Source: Methyloprofundus sedimenti
GTDB taxonomy: Bacteria; Pseudomonadota; Gammaproteobacteria; Methylococcales; Methylomonadaceae
Reading direction: 5' to 3'
Length of the DNA: 64,000 nucleotides
Assembly (NCBI RefSeq): GCF_002072955.1
Contig: NZ_LPUF01000001.1
Location: forward strand, 700,896-764,895
The notes beneath the pieces were generated by a model that was not told the origin of the DNA, did not search any database, and saw nothing but the letters and a program-made list of their open reading frames with translations. Below, piece after piece: positions 10,495 to 19,536 of the stretch (the stretch's first letter is position 1; every line of letters begins with the position of its first letter). The translations under genes and the position numbers were made by a program.

Positions 10495-11568
10495 TTGAAG
10501 ATATTGATGACAAATCAATTTTATAGAACTAATACGTCGACTGACAGAGTCTGGACAGCCCCCTTTGGCTGGATACATGTCTTGTTATTCTGTCTGTGTT
10601 TATTGATAACAGAATCCTGTATTGCCGGTGAAAAGCAGGGGTTTATAAAAATTAAAGTTGATTTAAAGGTCTCTCAGTCATCACAAGTAGCAAAAATATG
10701 GATACCTTATCCTGTTTCAGACGAGAATCAACTGATTGAAAATATGGCTATTAAAGGTAATTTTGTAAACTCTGCGGTTTATACAGAACCCCAAAGTGGC
10801 GCATTATACTTCTTTGCTGAATGGCCGAAAGAAATTCAGGAAAAAGACATGGAAATGGGCTTTAAAGTAAGTACTAAAGAACGCAAAAATACAAATTTGC
10901 TAGATACAGGTGCGCCAGTTCCTCTTGAAATACAAAAGTATTTAGCGTCAGACTGGTGGGTTCCAACCGAAGGGCAGGTAGCAGAAATTGCCAATAGCAT
11001 ACAAAAAGACAAAACCGGCATTTTAGAGAAAGCACGCGCTGTTTATGACTGGGTGGTCGAAAACACCTATAGAGATCCTAATGTAAAAGGATGTGGTCTT
11101 GGTATCGTCGAAGTTACTTTAAGTAAACGCAGTGGAAAATGTGCTGACCTAGGCTCTGTCTATGTGGCTTTGGCTAGGAATGTCGGCGTTCCGGCAAGAG
11201 AAGTGTTTGGTCTCAGACTGGGTAAAAAAGCAAACCAGGATATTACTGGTGGTTATCATTGCTGGGCAGAATTTTACTTGCCTGGTGCGGGCTGGATTGC
11301 AGTAGACCCAGCTGATGTAAGAAAGAAAATGCTGGTTGATAAATTAGAGCTGGCCGATGTAAAGGAGCTTCGTGAATACTTTTTCGGAGGGGTTGATGCA
11401 GACAGAATGGTGCTCGAAACAGGCGGCAGAGGAATTACTTTACAACCTGCACAAGAATCTGAGCCTGTTAACTACCTGATGTATCCGTATGCAGAAATTA
11501 ATGGCAAGGCATTAGATTACTTTGATCCGGAAAATTTTCGTTATTCAGTTCAATTTAAACAACTATAG
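10495..11568 (+). CDS. Secreted transglutaminase-like domain protein
   Basis: The protein has an N-terminal hydrophobic signal (WIHVLLFCLCLLITESCIAG), an about 120-residue beta-rich domain, and a transglutaminase-like (cysteine-protease fold) core. The likely triad is visible: Cys in SGKCADLGS, His in GGYHCWAEFY and Asp in AVDPAD. Such domains occur in bacterial proteases and peptide-modifying enzymes; substrate is unknown. I prefer TTG 10495, 9 nt after AGGAG at 10481; the frame extends upstream to ATG 10462 and has another ATG at 10507. It follows the small lipoprotein gene in the same direction and may be co-expressed. Confidence 0.8.
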   Translation: MKILMTNQFYRTNTSTDRVWTAPFGWIHVLLFCLCLLITESCIAGEKQGFIKIKVDLKVSQSSQVAKIWIPYPVSDENQLIENMAIKGNFVNSAVYTEPQSGALYFFAEWPKEIQEKDMEMGFKVSTKERKNTNLLDTGAPVPLEIQKYLASDWWVPTEGQVAEIANSIQKDKTGILEKARAVYDWVVENTYRDPNVKGCGLGIVEVTLSKRSGKCADLGSVYVALARNVGVPAREVFGLRLGKKANQDITGGYHCWAEFYLPGAGWIAVDPADVRKKMLVDKLELADVKELREYFFGGVDADRMVLETGGRGITLQPAQESEPVNYLMYPYAEINGKALDYFDPENFRYSVQFKQL

Positions 11569-11633
11569 CACCTCACCAGACTGAGCCAGGCTTGAGTTTC
11601 CTTTGTTGTATTCTGCTAGTCTTCAAGTGAGCT

Positions 11634-12221
11634 TTAAGTAGCCCGTTTCTTGCGATACCAGAATACACCGAGCGCAATAAACGCCAGCGCAAAAACTATG
11701 CTGTTTGCCTGTTGTATATAGATAATAACGCTTTCACCATAGTGAAAATACAGCGTAAAGAAACTGATAGTCGAGATTGTACAGGCTAGCAAGTCGGACA
11801 AGGCAAATTTGATAAAATTCATTTTCCCCAGGCCTGCAGTTAAAAACAGCGCATTTCTAACGCCAAATGGGATGAACCGGCCTAATAATAAAGTAATCAC
11901 CCCGTATTTTTGATAGTACGCATGAATCTTGGAAATTCTTTCGTGAGACACCATATTGGCAAAAAAGCGGATCTCAAATATCTTTGGTCCGATAAACCTG
12001 CCTAAACAGTATGAGATAAAATCAGAAAAAAAGGCCCCCAGATAAACAGCCATGAACAAGTGAGGCAAATAATCAGGGTGCTTGCTGGCCAAAAGAGCGG
12101 AAATAAAAATCATGACATCTTCAGATACTGGGATATTTAATCCAGCTAATAGCAACGCGCTAAAAATAATAAAATGGGCATGATGGATATGAGCGTGAAT
12201 AAGTTGTATCAGTTCTTCCAT
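11634..12221 (-). CDS. DedA/SNARE-associated (VTT) family membrane protein
   Basis: This 195-residue polytopic membrane protein belongs to the DedA family, some members of which act as undecaprenyl-phosphate or phospholipid flippases and affect membrane potential. It shows LNIPVSEDVMIFISALLA near the N-terminus, FFSDFISYCLGRFIG, and the motif GVITLLLGRFIPFGVRNALFLTAGL with the conserved basic residue and G-R-F-x-P pattern. Four to five hydrophobic helices are visible, ending in a basic tail (WYRKKRAT). It converges on the transglutaminase-like gene. The exact substrate is not predictable. Confidence 0.85.
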   Translation of the reverse strand: MEELIQLIHAHIHHAHFIIFSALLLAGLNIPVSEDVMIFISALLASKHPDYLPHLFMAVYLGAFFSDFISYCLGRFIGPKIFEIRFFANMVSHERISKIHAYYQKYGVITLLLGRFIPFGVRNALFLTAGLGKMNFIKFALSDLLACTISTISFFTLYFHYGESVIIYIQQANSIVFALAFIALGVFWYRKKRAT

Positions 12222-12399
12222 TGCTGTTTTTGTGTGTTTAAGCGAACAAAAATATTTTATATTATGCCTCGTTTATATGAGCGAGGGACTTGTTTTTTAG
12301 CTGACCGGGAAAACGACGCTTTTGCAAATTGATTGATCTGATGCTCTTCAGACAATTTCAGTTAAAGACACATTTGGATATTCCTTTATCGAAGCCCCC

Positions 12400-12647
12400 T
12401 CAAACCTAGAAACCGCAGTTGACCGCTATAAAACATAAGTGACTGAATATAAAATATAATGATCGTAAAGGCTTGTCACCTGTTGGATGATTCTACTCCG
12501 CTTCACGGTTTTGTGGATAAATCTGAGCACGAAATACTGCGCTACAGCTCTTGCCAAGGACTACGGCCATTGCCTGCGAGCTGTGCCTTGTCTTTCATAC
12601 GCAGATTTTCCACAAAATCCGTAATCAACTGAGGTTTCTAGGTTAAA
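12400..12647. mobile_element. MITE-like element, copy 1, with imperfect 5-bp target duplication
   Basis: The element itself is 12405-12642 (238 bp). It starts with the 18-bp end CCTAGAAACCGCAGTTGA and ends with its inverted copy carrying one mismatch (TCAACTGAGGTTTCTAGG). Flanks are TCAAA and TTAAA, a 5-bp duplication with one change. The interior has its own inverted segments but no gene. The same sequence appears in opposite orientation at 63621-63861 and, shortened, at 42956-43112. With no transposase inside, it is a non-autonomous element. Confidence 0.85.
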
Positions 12648-12979
12648 TAGCCTTCGTATTACTGACTTAACAAAGCGGTATATGCCATCTTGCAGGCAAG
12701 CATTATGCTTAAAGAAACTGTCACTTTTGTGTTGGTGTTATGGCTGTTTGTTTTAGTTGCTCATATTTATTTCTAATGATATTGTGAATCAGATTTTAAA
12801 ATAGTCCTGTTATCTTAAACTATTCCAGGTTGGAGCAGCTTATGAAGCTCTGGTATATTAATTTAGTGTTACGCATAGCTAATGACTCATCTTGTGCAAT
12901 ATGTTAACAACCTCTTTTATCGGGTGTTTTTAAAAAGTAGAATATACATTAATTTACCGAAAAATATGAAAAATCACTC
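12643..12979. other. Intergenic stretch between MITE copy 1 and the PqiA-like gene
   Basis: This AT-rich gap must hold the promoter of the PqiA-like gene. The only coding candidate is a 23-codon frame at 12705-12776 (plus strand), predicted to be a single hydrophobic helix (FVLVLWLFVLVAH) after MLKETVT. It has no clear Shine-Dalgarno, so I do not call it a gene. I see no terminator or RNA gene here. Confidence 0.4.
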
Positions 12980-13594
12980 ATGAAAAAATACCTTCCAGCA
13001 TTCCTGTTTATTCTGTCTATTGGCTTTTTAATTTCAGGCATTATTCAGCCTTTTATGACTATTAAGGCAGACATCAATAAGCAAGAATTATTCGATATTG
13101 CAGCGAAAGAATTTTTGCCGCCTGATCAGCAAGGTAATGATTTTATTCAACATATGTTGCAATCGGTATTACAGGAAGTTAATTTTGAAGGCTCTATTAC
13201 AGCATTTGAAATTACTCGCAGTTTATTAGAAACGATGAGTGAACTGATTTCGCATGATCATGTTATCGTTGGCTTGTTGATCGGTTTATTTGGTCTGGTT
13301 ATTCCGTTTTTAAAGATTGTTCTTACGTTGATTGCTTTACTTTTAGCATCAGGAAAAACCAGAAATGATCTGTTATTAATCAACAGTGTGTTAAGTAAAT
13401 GGTCTATGTCTGATGTATTTTTGATGGCTATTCTGGTTGCCTTTTTTACGGTAAATGCCAATGCACAAACGATTAATACTATACAAATGAGTGCTAAGCT
13501 AGAATCAGGTTTTTATCTGTTCGCTACTTATTGTTTATTAGCGATTATTGCGAGCCAGTTAATGCAATTCCAGAAAGAGAAAACTGAGGAATAA
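12980..13594 (+). CDS. PqiA-type (paraquat-inducible protein A) membrane protein
   Basis: This 204-residue protein resembles one half of PqiA. An N-terminal helix (YLPAFLFILSIGFLISGII) is followed by a soluble segment of about 70 residues, then three hydrophobic helices. The diagnostic stretch is KWSMSDVFLMAILVAFFT near residues 137-154, close to the WSMVDVF motif of PqiA/LetA proteins, which work with MCE-domain lipid transporters. No MCE gene is nearby, and the zinc-ribbon region and second half of full-length PqiA are missing. No good ribosome site precedes the ATG. Confidence 0.78.
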   Translation: MKKYLPAFLFILSIGFLISGIIQPFMTIKADINKQELFDIAAKEFLPPDQQGNDFIQHMLQSVLQEVNFEGSITAFEITRSLLETMSELISHDHVIVGLLIGLFGLVIPFLKIVLTLIALLLASGKTRNDLLLINSVLSKWSMSDVFLMAILVAFFTVNANAQTINTIQMSAKLESGFYLFATYCLLAIIASQLMQFQKEKTEE

Positions 13595-13845
13595 AGAGTG
13601 TCATGCGAAATCCATGCTGATTTAATAACAGGGCTTCAGAAGAATTAAGTATTGATACTGGAAATAGACGACAACTTGATATGATGCTTGTCGTTCAATG
13701 ATCGATTTAAATTGCGTGCTGGTGAAATTAATTGCAAACCTCCAAGAGGTAAACATTTGCACGGTATTATGTATCTTGCGTTATGATGGCGACTATATAC
13801 TTTTTGGATATAAAAAACTTTGAATAAAAAAAGATTATTAAATTT

Positions 13846-16161
13846 ATGAGCAAAGACTCAGATAAAGGTTTGGACTTTAGTACCATAACCGACCCTTATG
13901 CACAACGTGAGGCTGAGAAATATGAACAGCCGATACCTAGTCGAGAATTGATTTTACAACTGATCGAGAAAGGTGGGCGACCGATAGGGCGAAAGCAAAT
14001 TGCGGAAGCGTTTGCACTGGAATCAGATGAGCAATTAGAGGCCTTACGTCGACGCTTAAGGGCTATGGAACGTGATGGGCAGCTATTGTTTAACCGCCGT
14101 CAGCAATATTGCCTGGTTGATAATCATGATTTAATCCCGGGGCGAATCTTAAGTTACCCTGACGGTTTTGGCTTTTTAAAGCCTGATGACGGGGGGGAAG
14201 ATTTGTTTTTATCTCCACGGGAAATGAATCGTGTGTTACATAATGATCGTGCCCTGGTGCGTGTTTCAGGAACGGATAGAAAGGGGCGTCGGGAAGGTAA
14301 GATCGTAGAAGTATTAGAGCGAAACACCAAACAAGTGGTCGGGCGCTTTATAAAAGAACATGGCGTGCAATTTGTGCAGCCGGATAATAAAAAAATCACC
14401 CAAAATATTTTGATTCCTGGTGGCAAAGGAAATGGCGCTAAAAAAGGTGATATGGTTGTCGCGTCCATCATCGAACAGCCTACTTCAACAAGTCAGCCTA
14501 TAGGAAAAATTACTGAAGTGCTAGGTGCGCATATGGCACCGGGTATGGAAATCGATGTTGCTATTCGCACTTATGATTTACCTAGCGTCTGGCCTGACGA
14601 AGTCATTGAGCAGGTTAAGCCATTTAAAAAAGTGGTTTCCGAGGAAGCGAAGCAAGGCCGGGTTGATATACGCAATGTACCATTAGTTACAATTGATGGT
14701 GCCGATGCGCGTGATTTTGATGATGCCGTTTTTTGTAGTAAAACGCCTAATGGCTGGAAGCTCCTGGTAGCGATTGCGGATGTATCGCATTATGTGCAAC
14801 CGGGCAGTGCTTTAGACCTTGAGGCAAGAAACCGGAGCACCTCGGTTTATTTTCCTGAGCAGGTTATTCCGATGCTGCCCGAGATATTATCTAATGGGTT
14901 GTGTTCAATAAATCCTGATGAAGATCGTTTGTGCATGGTCTGTGAGATGATTATTAATGCTCAGGGACAAGTAACGCGTGCGAAATTTTTTGATGCAGTG
15001 ATGTGCTCCCATGCGCGGTTAACCTACGATAAGGTATCCGCAATGCTGGAACATAATAATAGTAAATTAAGAAAACAATATAATGCTGTACTGCCTCATT
15101 TGGAGGAAATGTATGCTTTATATAAAGCCATGCGTGGGCAACGTGAAATACGTGGCGCAATGGATTTTGATACTCAGGAAACGCAAATTGTTTTTGCTGC
15201 AGACCGCAAGATTGAGAAAATTATTCCGGTACAGCGTAATGACGCGCATAAACTGATAGAAGAGTTTATGATTGCTGCGAATAGTACAGCAGCGCGTTAT
15301 TTGAATCGTAAAAAAATGCCGCGCTTATTACGTATTCATGAAGGTCCTTCAGAAGAAAAAATTCGTACATTAAAAACCTTTCTAGGTGAAGTGGGTTTGC
15401 ATATGGGCGGGGGTGACAAACCAACTCCTGTTGACTATATGCATTTGACCAATAGCATAAAGGACAGACCAGATGCGCATTTAATTCAGACTGTGTTATT
15501 ACGCTCTATGTCACAGGCAGTATATAGCCCTGAGAAAAAGGGGCATTTCGGTCTGGCATTAGAGGCTTATACTCACTTTACTTCACCTATACGTCGTTAT
15601 CCTGATTTAATGGTTCACCGGGCAATTCGGCATTGTTTACAGGGTAAAGCGCCAGAAAGTTTTTATTGTGGTTTTCCTGATATAACCACTCTGGGTGAGC
15701 ATTGTTCATCTAATGAACGGCGTGCAGATGAAGCAACACGTGATGTGGTCAGCTGGCTAAAATGTGAATATATGCAGGACAAAATAGGCGAATCTTTTGC
15801 CGGTGTTATTTCTGCAGTTACCAGTTTTGGATTTTTTGTCGAGCTTTCTGATTTATATGTTGAAGGTTTAGTGCATGTGACGTCCCTGGGGCAAGATTTT
15901 TTTAAATTTGATCCGACAAGTCACCAGTTAAAAGGTGAGCGAACTGGAGTATGCTATCGGCTGGGTGATAGCGTGAATGTAACAGTCATCAGTGTAAATC
16001 TGGATGATAAAAAAATGGATTTTGATTTGGTCGGCATACCGCGCAGAGGTGCGCCGCAGTCTGTAGAAAAAAGTTCGAAAAAGCCTAAACATGATGATAA
16101 GAAGAAATCTAAGTATAAAAAAAGGAGAAGTAAAAGTAAGCCAGGTAAAAAGGGTGTGTAA
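13846..16161 (+). CDS. rnr: Ribonuclease R (3'-5' exoribonuclease)
   Basis: RNase R degrades structured RNA and helps in rRNA and mRNA quality control. The 771-residue protein has, in order, a winged-helix domain (about 25-90), cold-shock domains with SYPDGFGFLKPDDGGEDLFLS (about 105-125), the RNB catalytic domain with DGADARDFDDAVF near residue 285 carrying the metal-binding aspartates, HFTSPIRRYPDLMVHR near 580, and an S1 domain with GFFVELSDLYVEGLVHV. It ends in a lysine/arginine-rich tail of about 40 residues. It is immediately followed by rlmB with no gap. Confidence 0.97.
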   Translation: MSKDSDKGLDFSTITDPYAQREAEKYEQPIPSRELILQLIEKGGRPIGRKQIAEAFALESDEQLEALRRRLRAMERDGQLLFNRRQQYCLVDNHDLIPGRILSYPDGFGFLKPDDGGEDLFLSPREMNRVLHNDRALVRVSGTDRKGRREGKIVEVLERNTKQVVGRFIKEHGVQFVQPDNKKITQNILIPGGKGNGAKKGDMVVASIIEQPTSTSQPIGKITEVLGAHMAPGMEIDVAIRTYDLPSVWPDEVIEQVKPFKKVVSEEAKQGRVDIRNVPLVTIDGADARDFDDAVFCSKTPNGWKLLVAIADVSHYVQPGSALDLEARNRSTSVYFPEQVIPMLPEILSNGLCSINPDEDRLCMVCEMIINAQGQVTRAKFFDAVMCSHARLTYDKVSAMLEHNNSKLRKQYNAVLPHLEEMYALYKAMRGQREIRGAMDFDTQETQIVFAADRKIEKIIPVQRNDAHKLIEEFMIAANSTAARYLNRKKMPRLLRIHEGPSEEKIRTLKTFLGEVGLHMGGGDKPTPVDYMHLTNSIKDRPDAHLIQTVLLRSMSQAVYSPEKKGHFGLALEAYTHFTSPIRRYPDLMVHRAIRHCLQGKAPESFYCGFPDITTLGEHCSSNERRADEATRDVVSWLKCEYMQDKIGESFAGVISAVTSFGFFVELSDLYVEGLVHVTSLGQDFFKFDPTSHQLKGERTGVCYRLGDSVNVTVISVNLDDKKMDFDLVGIPRRGAPQSVEKSSKKPKHDDKKKSKYKKRRSKSKPGKKGV

Positions 16162-16905
16162 ATGAATCTAGCTAAAATATTTGGCGTTCATGCTGCACAG
16201 TCAGCACTGGATTATGCCCCTAAAAAGATCAAGCAAGCCTGGGTAGATCAGAAGAGACAGGATGAGCGCGTCTTGTCTATCGTTAAAGGGCTACAAAAGC
16301 ATAACATCAGAGCCGAAAAAGCGGATCGTAAAAAGCTGGATAATTTGTCCAAAGGCAGCAATCATCAAGGTATTATTTTAGAAGTTGAAATGCCAGCGAT
16401 GCGCTCTGAAAGTGATTTAAAAGCCGTGGTTGAAAGTGCCAAACAAATACCATTTTGGTTGATTTTAGATCATGTACAAGATCCGCAAAATTTAGGCGCT
16501 TGCTTAAGAACGGCTGATGCGGCGGGGGTGCAAGGCATTATTATTACCAAAGATCAAGCGGTAGGTATCACGCCTACGGTATGCAAGGTAGCCAGTGGTG
16601 CTGCGGAAATGGTACCTGTTTACCAGGTGACTAATTTAAGTCGCACCATTAGCTGGTTAAAAGAACAAGGTATCTGGATCGCAGGTGCAGCAGGAGAGGC
16701 AGAGCAGACCATCTATGCTACAGATGTTAATATGCCACTGGCTTTGGTAATGGGTGCTGAGGAAAATGGCATGCGTCGATTAACCCGTGAACAATGTGAT
16801 TTTTTAGTGAAAATTCCAATGCAAGGGAGCGTCGAAAGCTTGAATGTTTCAGTTGCAGCTGGCGTATTGATTTATGAGATTTTTAGACAACGGTTGGGGA
16901 CTTAG
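16162..16905 (+). CDS. rlmB: 23S rRNA (guanosine-2'-O-)-methyltransferase RlmB
   Basis: RlmB is a SpoU/TrmH-type SPOUT enzyme that 2'-O-methylates G2251 of 23S rRNA. The 247-residue protein has the N-terminal L7Ae-like substrate domain and the SPOUT core with LDHVQDPQNLGACLRTADAAG (DPQNLGACLRTADAAG is the key block), GAEENGMRRL and IPMQGSVESLNVSVAAGV, the knot-forming SAM site. The start abuts the stop of rnr, an arrangement conserved in gammaproteobacteria. Confidence 0.97.
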   Translation: MNLAKIFGVHAAQSALDYAPKKIKQAWVDQKRQDERVLSIVKGLQKHNIRAEKADRKKLDNLSKGSNHQGIILEVEMPAMRSESDLKAVVESAKQIPFWLILDHVQDPQNLGACLRTADAAGVQGIIITKDQAVGITPTVCKVASGAAEMVPVYQVTNLSRTISWLKEQGIWIAGAAGEAEQTIYATDVNMPLALVMGAEENGMRRLTREQCDFLVKIPMQGSVESLNVSVAAGVLIYEIFRQRLGT

Positions 16906-16910
16906 AGCAA

Positions 16911-17642
16911 TTGAGCATTCTTGATCAGTTAAGAAAGGAGGCAGACGAGAAAAAAAACTCTGAGCAACAGCAAGTTGATCTGGAGCAGTTACAGGCGCAA
17001 CGTTATAAAACAGAAATTTTGCCTAAAATGCAGGAAATATTTAAATACATGCAGGAATTGGTGAAATATTTAAATTACCTTGATGTGCCTGTACAGGTGA
17101 AAGAGTATAGTTCCCGTTATCCGCAACTGGGCTCCTTAATGCAAAAGGATTACAGAATTAGTACCGATAGTTTTGGTGGTTTAGCAGATATAGATAAACT
17201 AAAGCATATTAATATTACTTTTTACTGTGAAGGTGAGGGGACGTTTGAGTATGTCGTACGCAGTAAAACAGATATTGAAAAGGAAATTGCTTTTTTACAC
17301 TCCAAACGCTTAAGCAATAAGACTCATAGGGTCCCAGGTCATAAAAACGAAGATATACTTAAGTTTCTGGTATTGCGTAAAATACCGGTACGTTTACGTT
17401 TTGAAGTGGATTATGAAAAATCACTTATAAAGGTCATCATTAATAATTATTCACAATTTTCTATTTATACGGAATCATGGCAGGCAGAAGCAATTGACCA
17501 CGATTTCTTAGATGCAGTGACACGATATTTATTGCGTAAAGATTCTGAATTTATTAAACCTGATATTACTGATGAAGAGCGTAATTCCTTACGCAAAAAA
17601 CTAGCTAAGATTAAGAAAACTGAGCAGGGAATATTTTGGTGA
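16911..17642 (+). CDS. Conserved protein of unknown function downstream of rlmB
   Basis: I do not recognise this 243-residue protein. It starts at a TTG (MSILDQLRKEADEKK) only 5 nt after rlmB, so it is probably translated from the same mRNA. The N-terminal 60 residues are charged and helical with coiled-coil character (EQQQVDLEQLQAQRYKTEIL). The middle looks beta-rich (HINITFYCEGEGTFEYVV). The C-terminus is basic (RNSLRKKLAKIKKTEQ). It has no signal peptide or membrane helix, so it is cytoplasmic. A role with RNA is possible from context only. Confidence 0.75.
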   Translation: MSILDQLRKEADEKKNSEQQQVDLEQLQAQRYKTEILPKMQEIFKYMQELVKYLNYLDVPVQVKEYSSRYPQLGSLMQKDYRISTDSFGGLADIDKLKHINITFYCEGEGTFEYVVRSKTDIEKEIAFLHSKRLSNKTHRVPGHKNEDILKFLVLRKIPVRLRFEVDYEKSLIKVIINNYSQFSIYTESWQAEAIDHDFLDAVTRYLLRKDSEFIKPDITDEERNSLRKKLAKIKKTEQGIFW

Positions 17643-17827
17643 TATTTAATTTCTCAGGAAACAAAAAACAGTAAAGGGGCATTTGTTAAATAACTTAGGC
17701 AACTCATTTTTTGGGAGCGTGGATAACCTGTTTGTGTTTTGCAGACAAACTGTGCCTGAGACCCTAAGATAAAGGCATTATGTTAGGTTAAGGGTGAGTT
17801 TTTTTTCTTCGTGCAATTTACTTTTTC

Positions 17828-17867
17828 AACCAGGAGTAAAAAAGCTTTAGCTTTTTTACTCCTGGTT
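17828..17867. terminator. Perfect 18-bp inverted repeat between convergent genes
   Basis: AACCAGGAGTAAAAAAGC is followed by a 4-nt loop TTTA and its exact reverse complement. The hairpin lies 186 nt after the unknown gene at 16911 and 42 nt after the stop of the PLD-like gene on the other strand, so it can serve as a bidirectional terminator. The U-rich run lies inside the stem rather than after it, so a repeat element remains possible. Confidence 0.6.
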
Positions 17868-17908
17868 TGTAGTAGATTAAATATCGTGATGCGCCTAAAT
17901 AATTAACG

Positions 17909-19510
17909 CTAATAAATCCTGAATGATTGCTGTATTTGTTCAAATTCATGCAGATAAGGTTTTGCAACTTCGTGATTAGCTGCAATAACGACTAAATCAT
18001 GCGAGAAAACGGAGGTGTTATACCAGTTAAAACTACCATCGATAACAATATAATCATCAATAATGCAGTATTTTGAATGAATCGGAGAATACGGCACTGG
18101 GTGGTCATCTTGTCCATAAACGAGCCCCACATGAACTCCAGAGTTTCTTAAGCGCTCTATAACCGGTAGCAAGGGGCGATTTAACTCCTCTTCCATACTC
18201 CTTTCAACGCCAATCTTACCTTGCCTGGCCAAATGTCCATTAAACAGAATATGTACATATACGCCTCTATTTTTAGCGTTGATTAAGGCGCTAATAACAC
18301 TGTCATTATAATTACCTAACAATTCACCAATCAAAAATAAGCTAATTTTAATTGAGTGTTTCGCACGGTTTATTTCCGCCAGAATGGCATGATGCGGAAG
18401 ATAATTTTCTCCATTCGCCATGAAGTGTCTGCCAAAGGTATAGAGTAAATTAAAGTGGCTTAAAGGATCTATACCATAGCGCTGGATAACGCCACCGCGC
18501 TGACTTTGAAAGATATTATCCAGTATTCGACACATGCCCTTGGAATGAAAGGTCATGCCAGATTCCCAGTTGGCCCACCAGCGTTCAAAAGTAATATTAA
18601 ACGACCCCAAAATACAATCTTCATCATTAAAAATAATGAATTTGGTATGCATATCGGGCTCGACTTCTATTAAGTGATGATCAGGGCTGCAAACTACACC
18701 AATCAATTCAACCCCTGCACTTTTTAAACGTGAATAATTATGGCTATTGGTCATGGTCATTTTGCGCCAATCTACCAGGCACTGGACAAGTACTCCTTGT
18801 TCACTGGCATAAATCAAATGACTGGCAAAATCGGCATCATCAATACAATCCACACTGACTTTGATGGTACAAAGCCGGTCATGATTTGCATGTTTGCAAT
18901 GAATTACCTTATCGATCAAATCGTGGATATAGCGTTTAGGGTGATAAGGGTGATTAGGCTGGCCTTTGGTGAATTTAGGTACCAGGTGTAAAGAGTCAAA
19001 ATGATGATTTATCCAGTCGACATCAGCTTGTAATTCATGGGCTTGTAACTCATAAGTGCGGTAATGATTCTGAGTGGAATGCAGACTGTTTATCTCTCTG
19101 TATTGCGGTGTGTCAGAATCAGCATGCAATTGCGCCCAGTCCATAAAAATATATTCTTTTTCCGATGGAATGGAGTGCTCGTCCTGATGAATAATAAAGG
19201 AAAATTTGACACAATTGATGACACCAAAAGAATTGGAGTAAGGGTGTATATAAAAATCTCGGGTGCGGCGTTTATGATGATTCCATTTAATATCATAGGC
19301 ATCTGTATCAACAATGTATGTTTCGCAGATATTATGTTGACGATAGACTTTAAGTACGATTTTTAGGTTAATCTGAGCGCCATGAAACATTTCAAATTCA
19401 ATTTTTCCCCAGCGAAGAAAAAATTGATGATTAAAATCATTTACTCGCGCAAATGACCCTCCTAGTTCACCATGCACTGGTTTGGCAAAATGCTCAGCTA
19501 TTTGTTGCAT
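17909..19510 (-). CDS. Phospholipase D-like (HKD) protein
   Basis: The 533-residue protein has two PLD-type halves after an about 150-residue beta-rich N-terminal domain. The second motif is canonical: HSKYCIIDD near residue 478 followed by DGSFNW. The first, HTKFIIFND at residues 288-296, has Asn at the position where the HxK(x)4D motif needs Asp, with Asp one residue later, then LGSFNIT. PLD-fold proteins include phospholipases, cardiolipin synthases and nucleases, so the substrate is open. No signal peptide is seen. It starts 26 nt downstream of the EEP/CBM21-like gene and is probably the last gene of that operon. Confidence 0.8.
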   Translation of the reverse strand: MQQIAEHFAKPVHGELGGSFARVNDFNHQFFLRWGKIEFEMFHGAQINLKIVLKVYRQHNICETYIVDTDAYDIKWNHHKRRTRDFYIHPYSNSFGVINCVKFSFIIHQDEHSIPSEKEYIFMDWAQLHADSDTPQYREINSLHSTQNHYRTYELQAHELQADVDWINHHFDSLHLVPKFTKGQPNHPYHPKRYIHDLIDKVIHCKHANHDRLCTIKVSVDCIDDADFASHLIYASEQGVLVQCLVDWRKMTMTNSHNYSRLKSAGVELIGVVCSPDHHLIEVEPDMHTKFIIFNDEDCILGSFNITFERWWANWESGMTFHSKGMCRILDNIFQSQRGGVIQRYGIDPLSHFNLLYTFGRHFMANGENYLPHHAILAEINRAKHSIKISLFLIGELLGNYNDSVISALINAKNRGVYVHILFNGHLARQGKIGVERSMEEELNRPLLPVIERLRNSGVHVGLVYGQDDHPVPYSPIHSKYCIIDDYIVIDGSFNWYNTSVFSHDLVVIAANHEVAKPYLHEFEQIQQSFRIY

Positions 19511-19536
19511 ACCATTACCTTTTTGATTATTTTTTG

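Noticed and set aside
14154..14471. 105-codon minus-strand frame
   Set aside because: Antisense shadow of rnr.
19064..19366. 100-codon plus-strand frame
   Set aside because: It is antisense to the PLD-like gene, whose motifs are clear.
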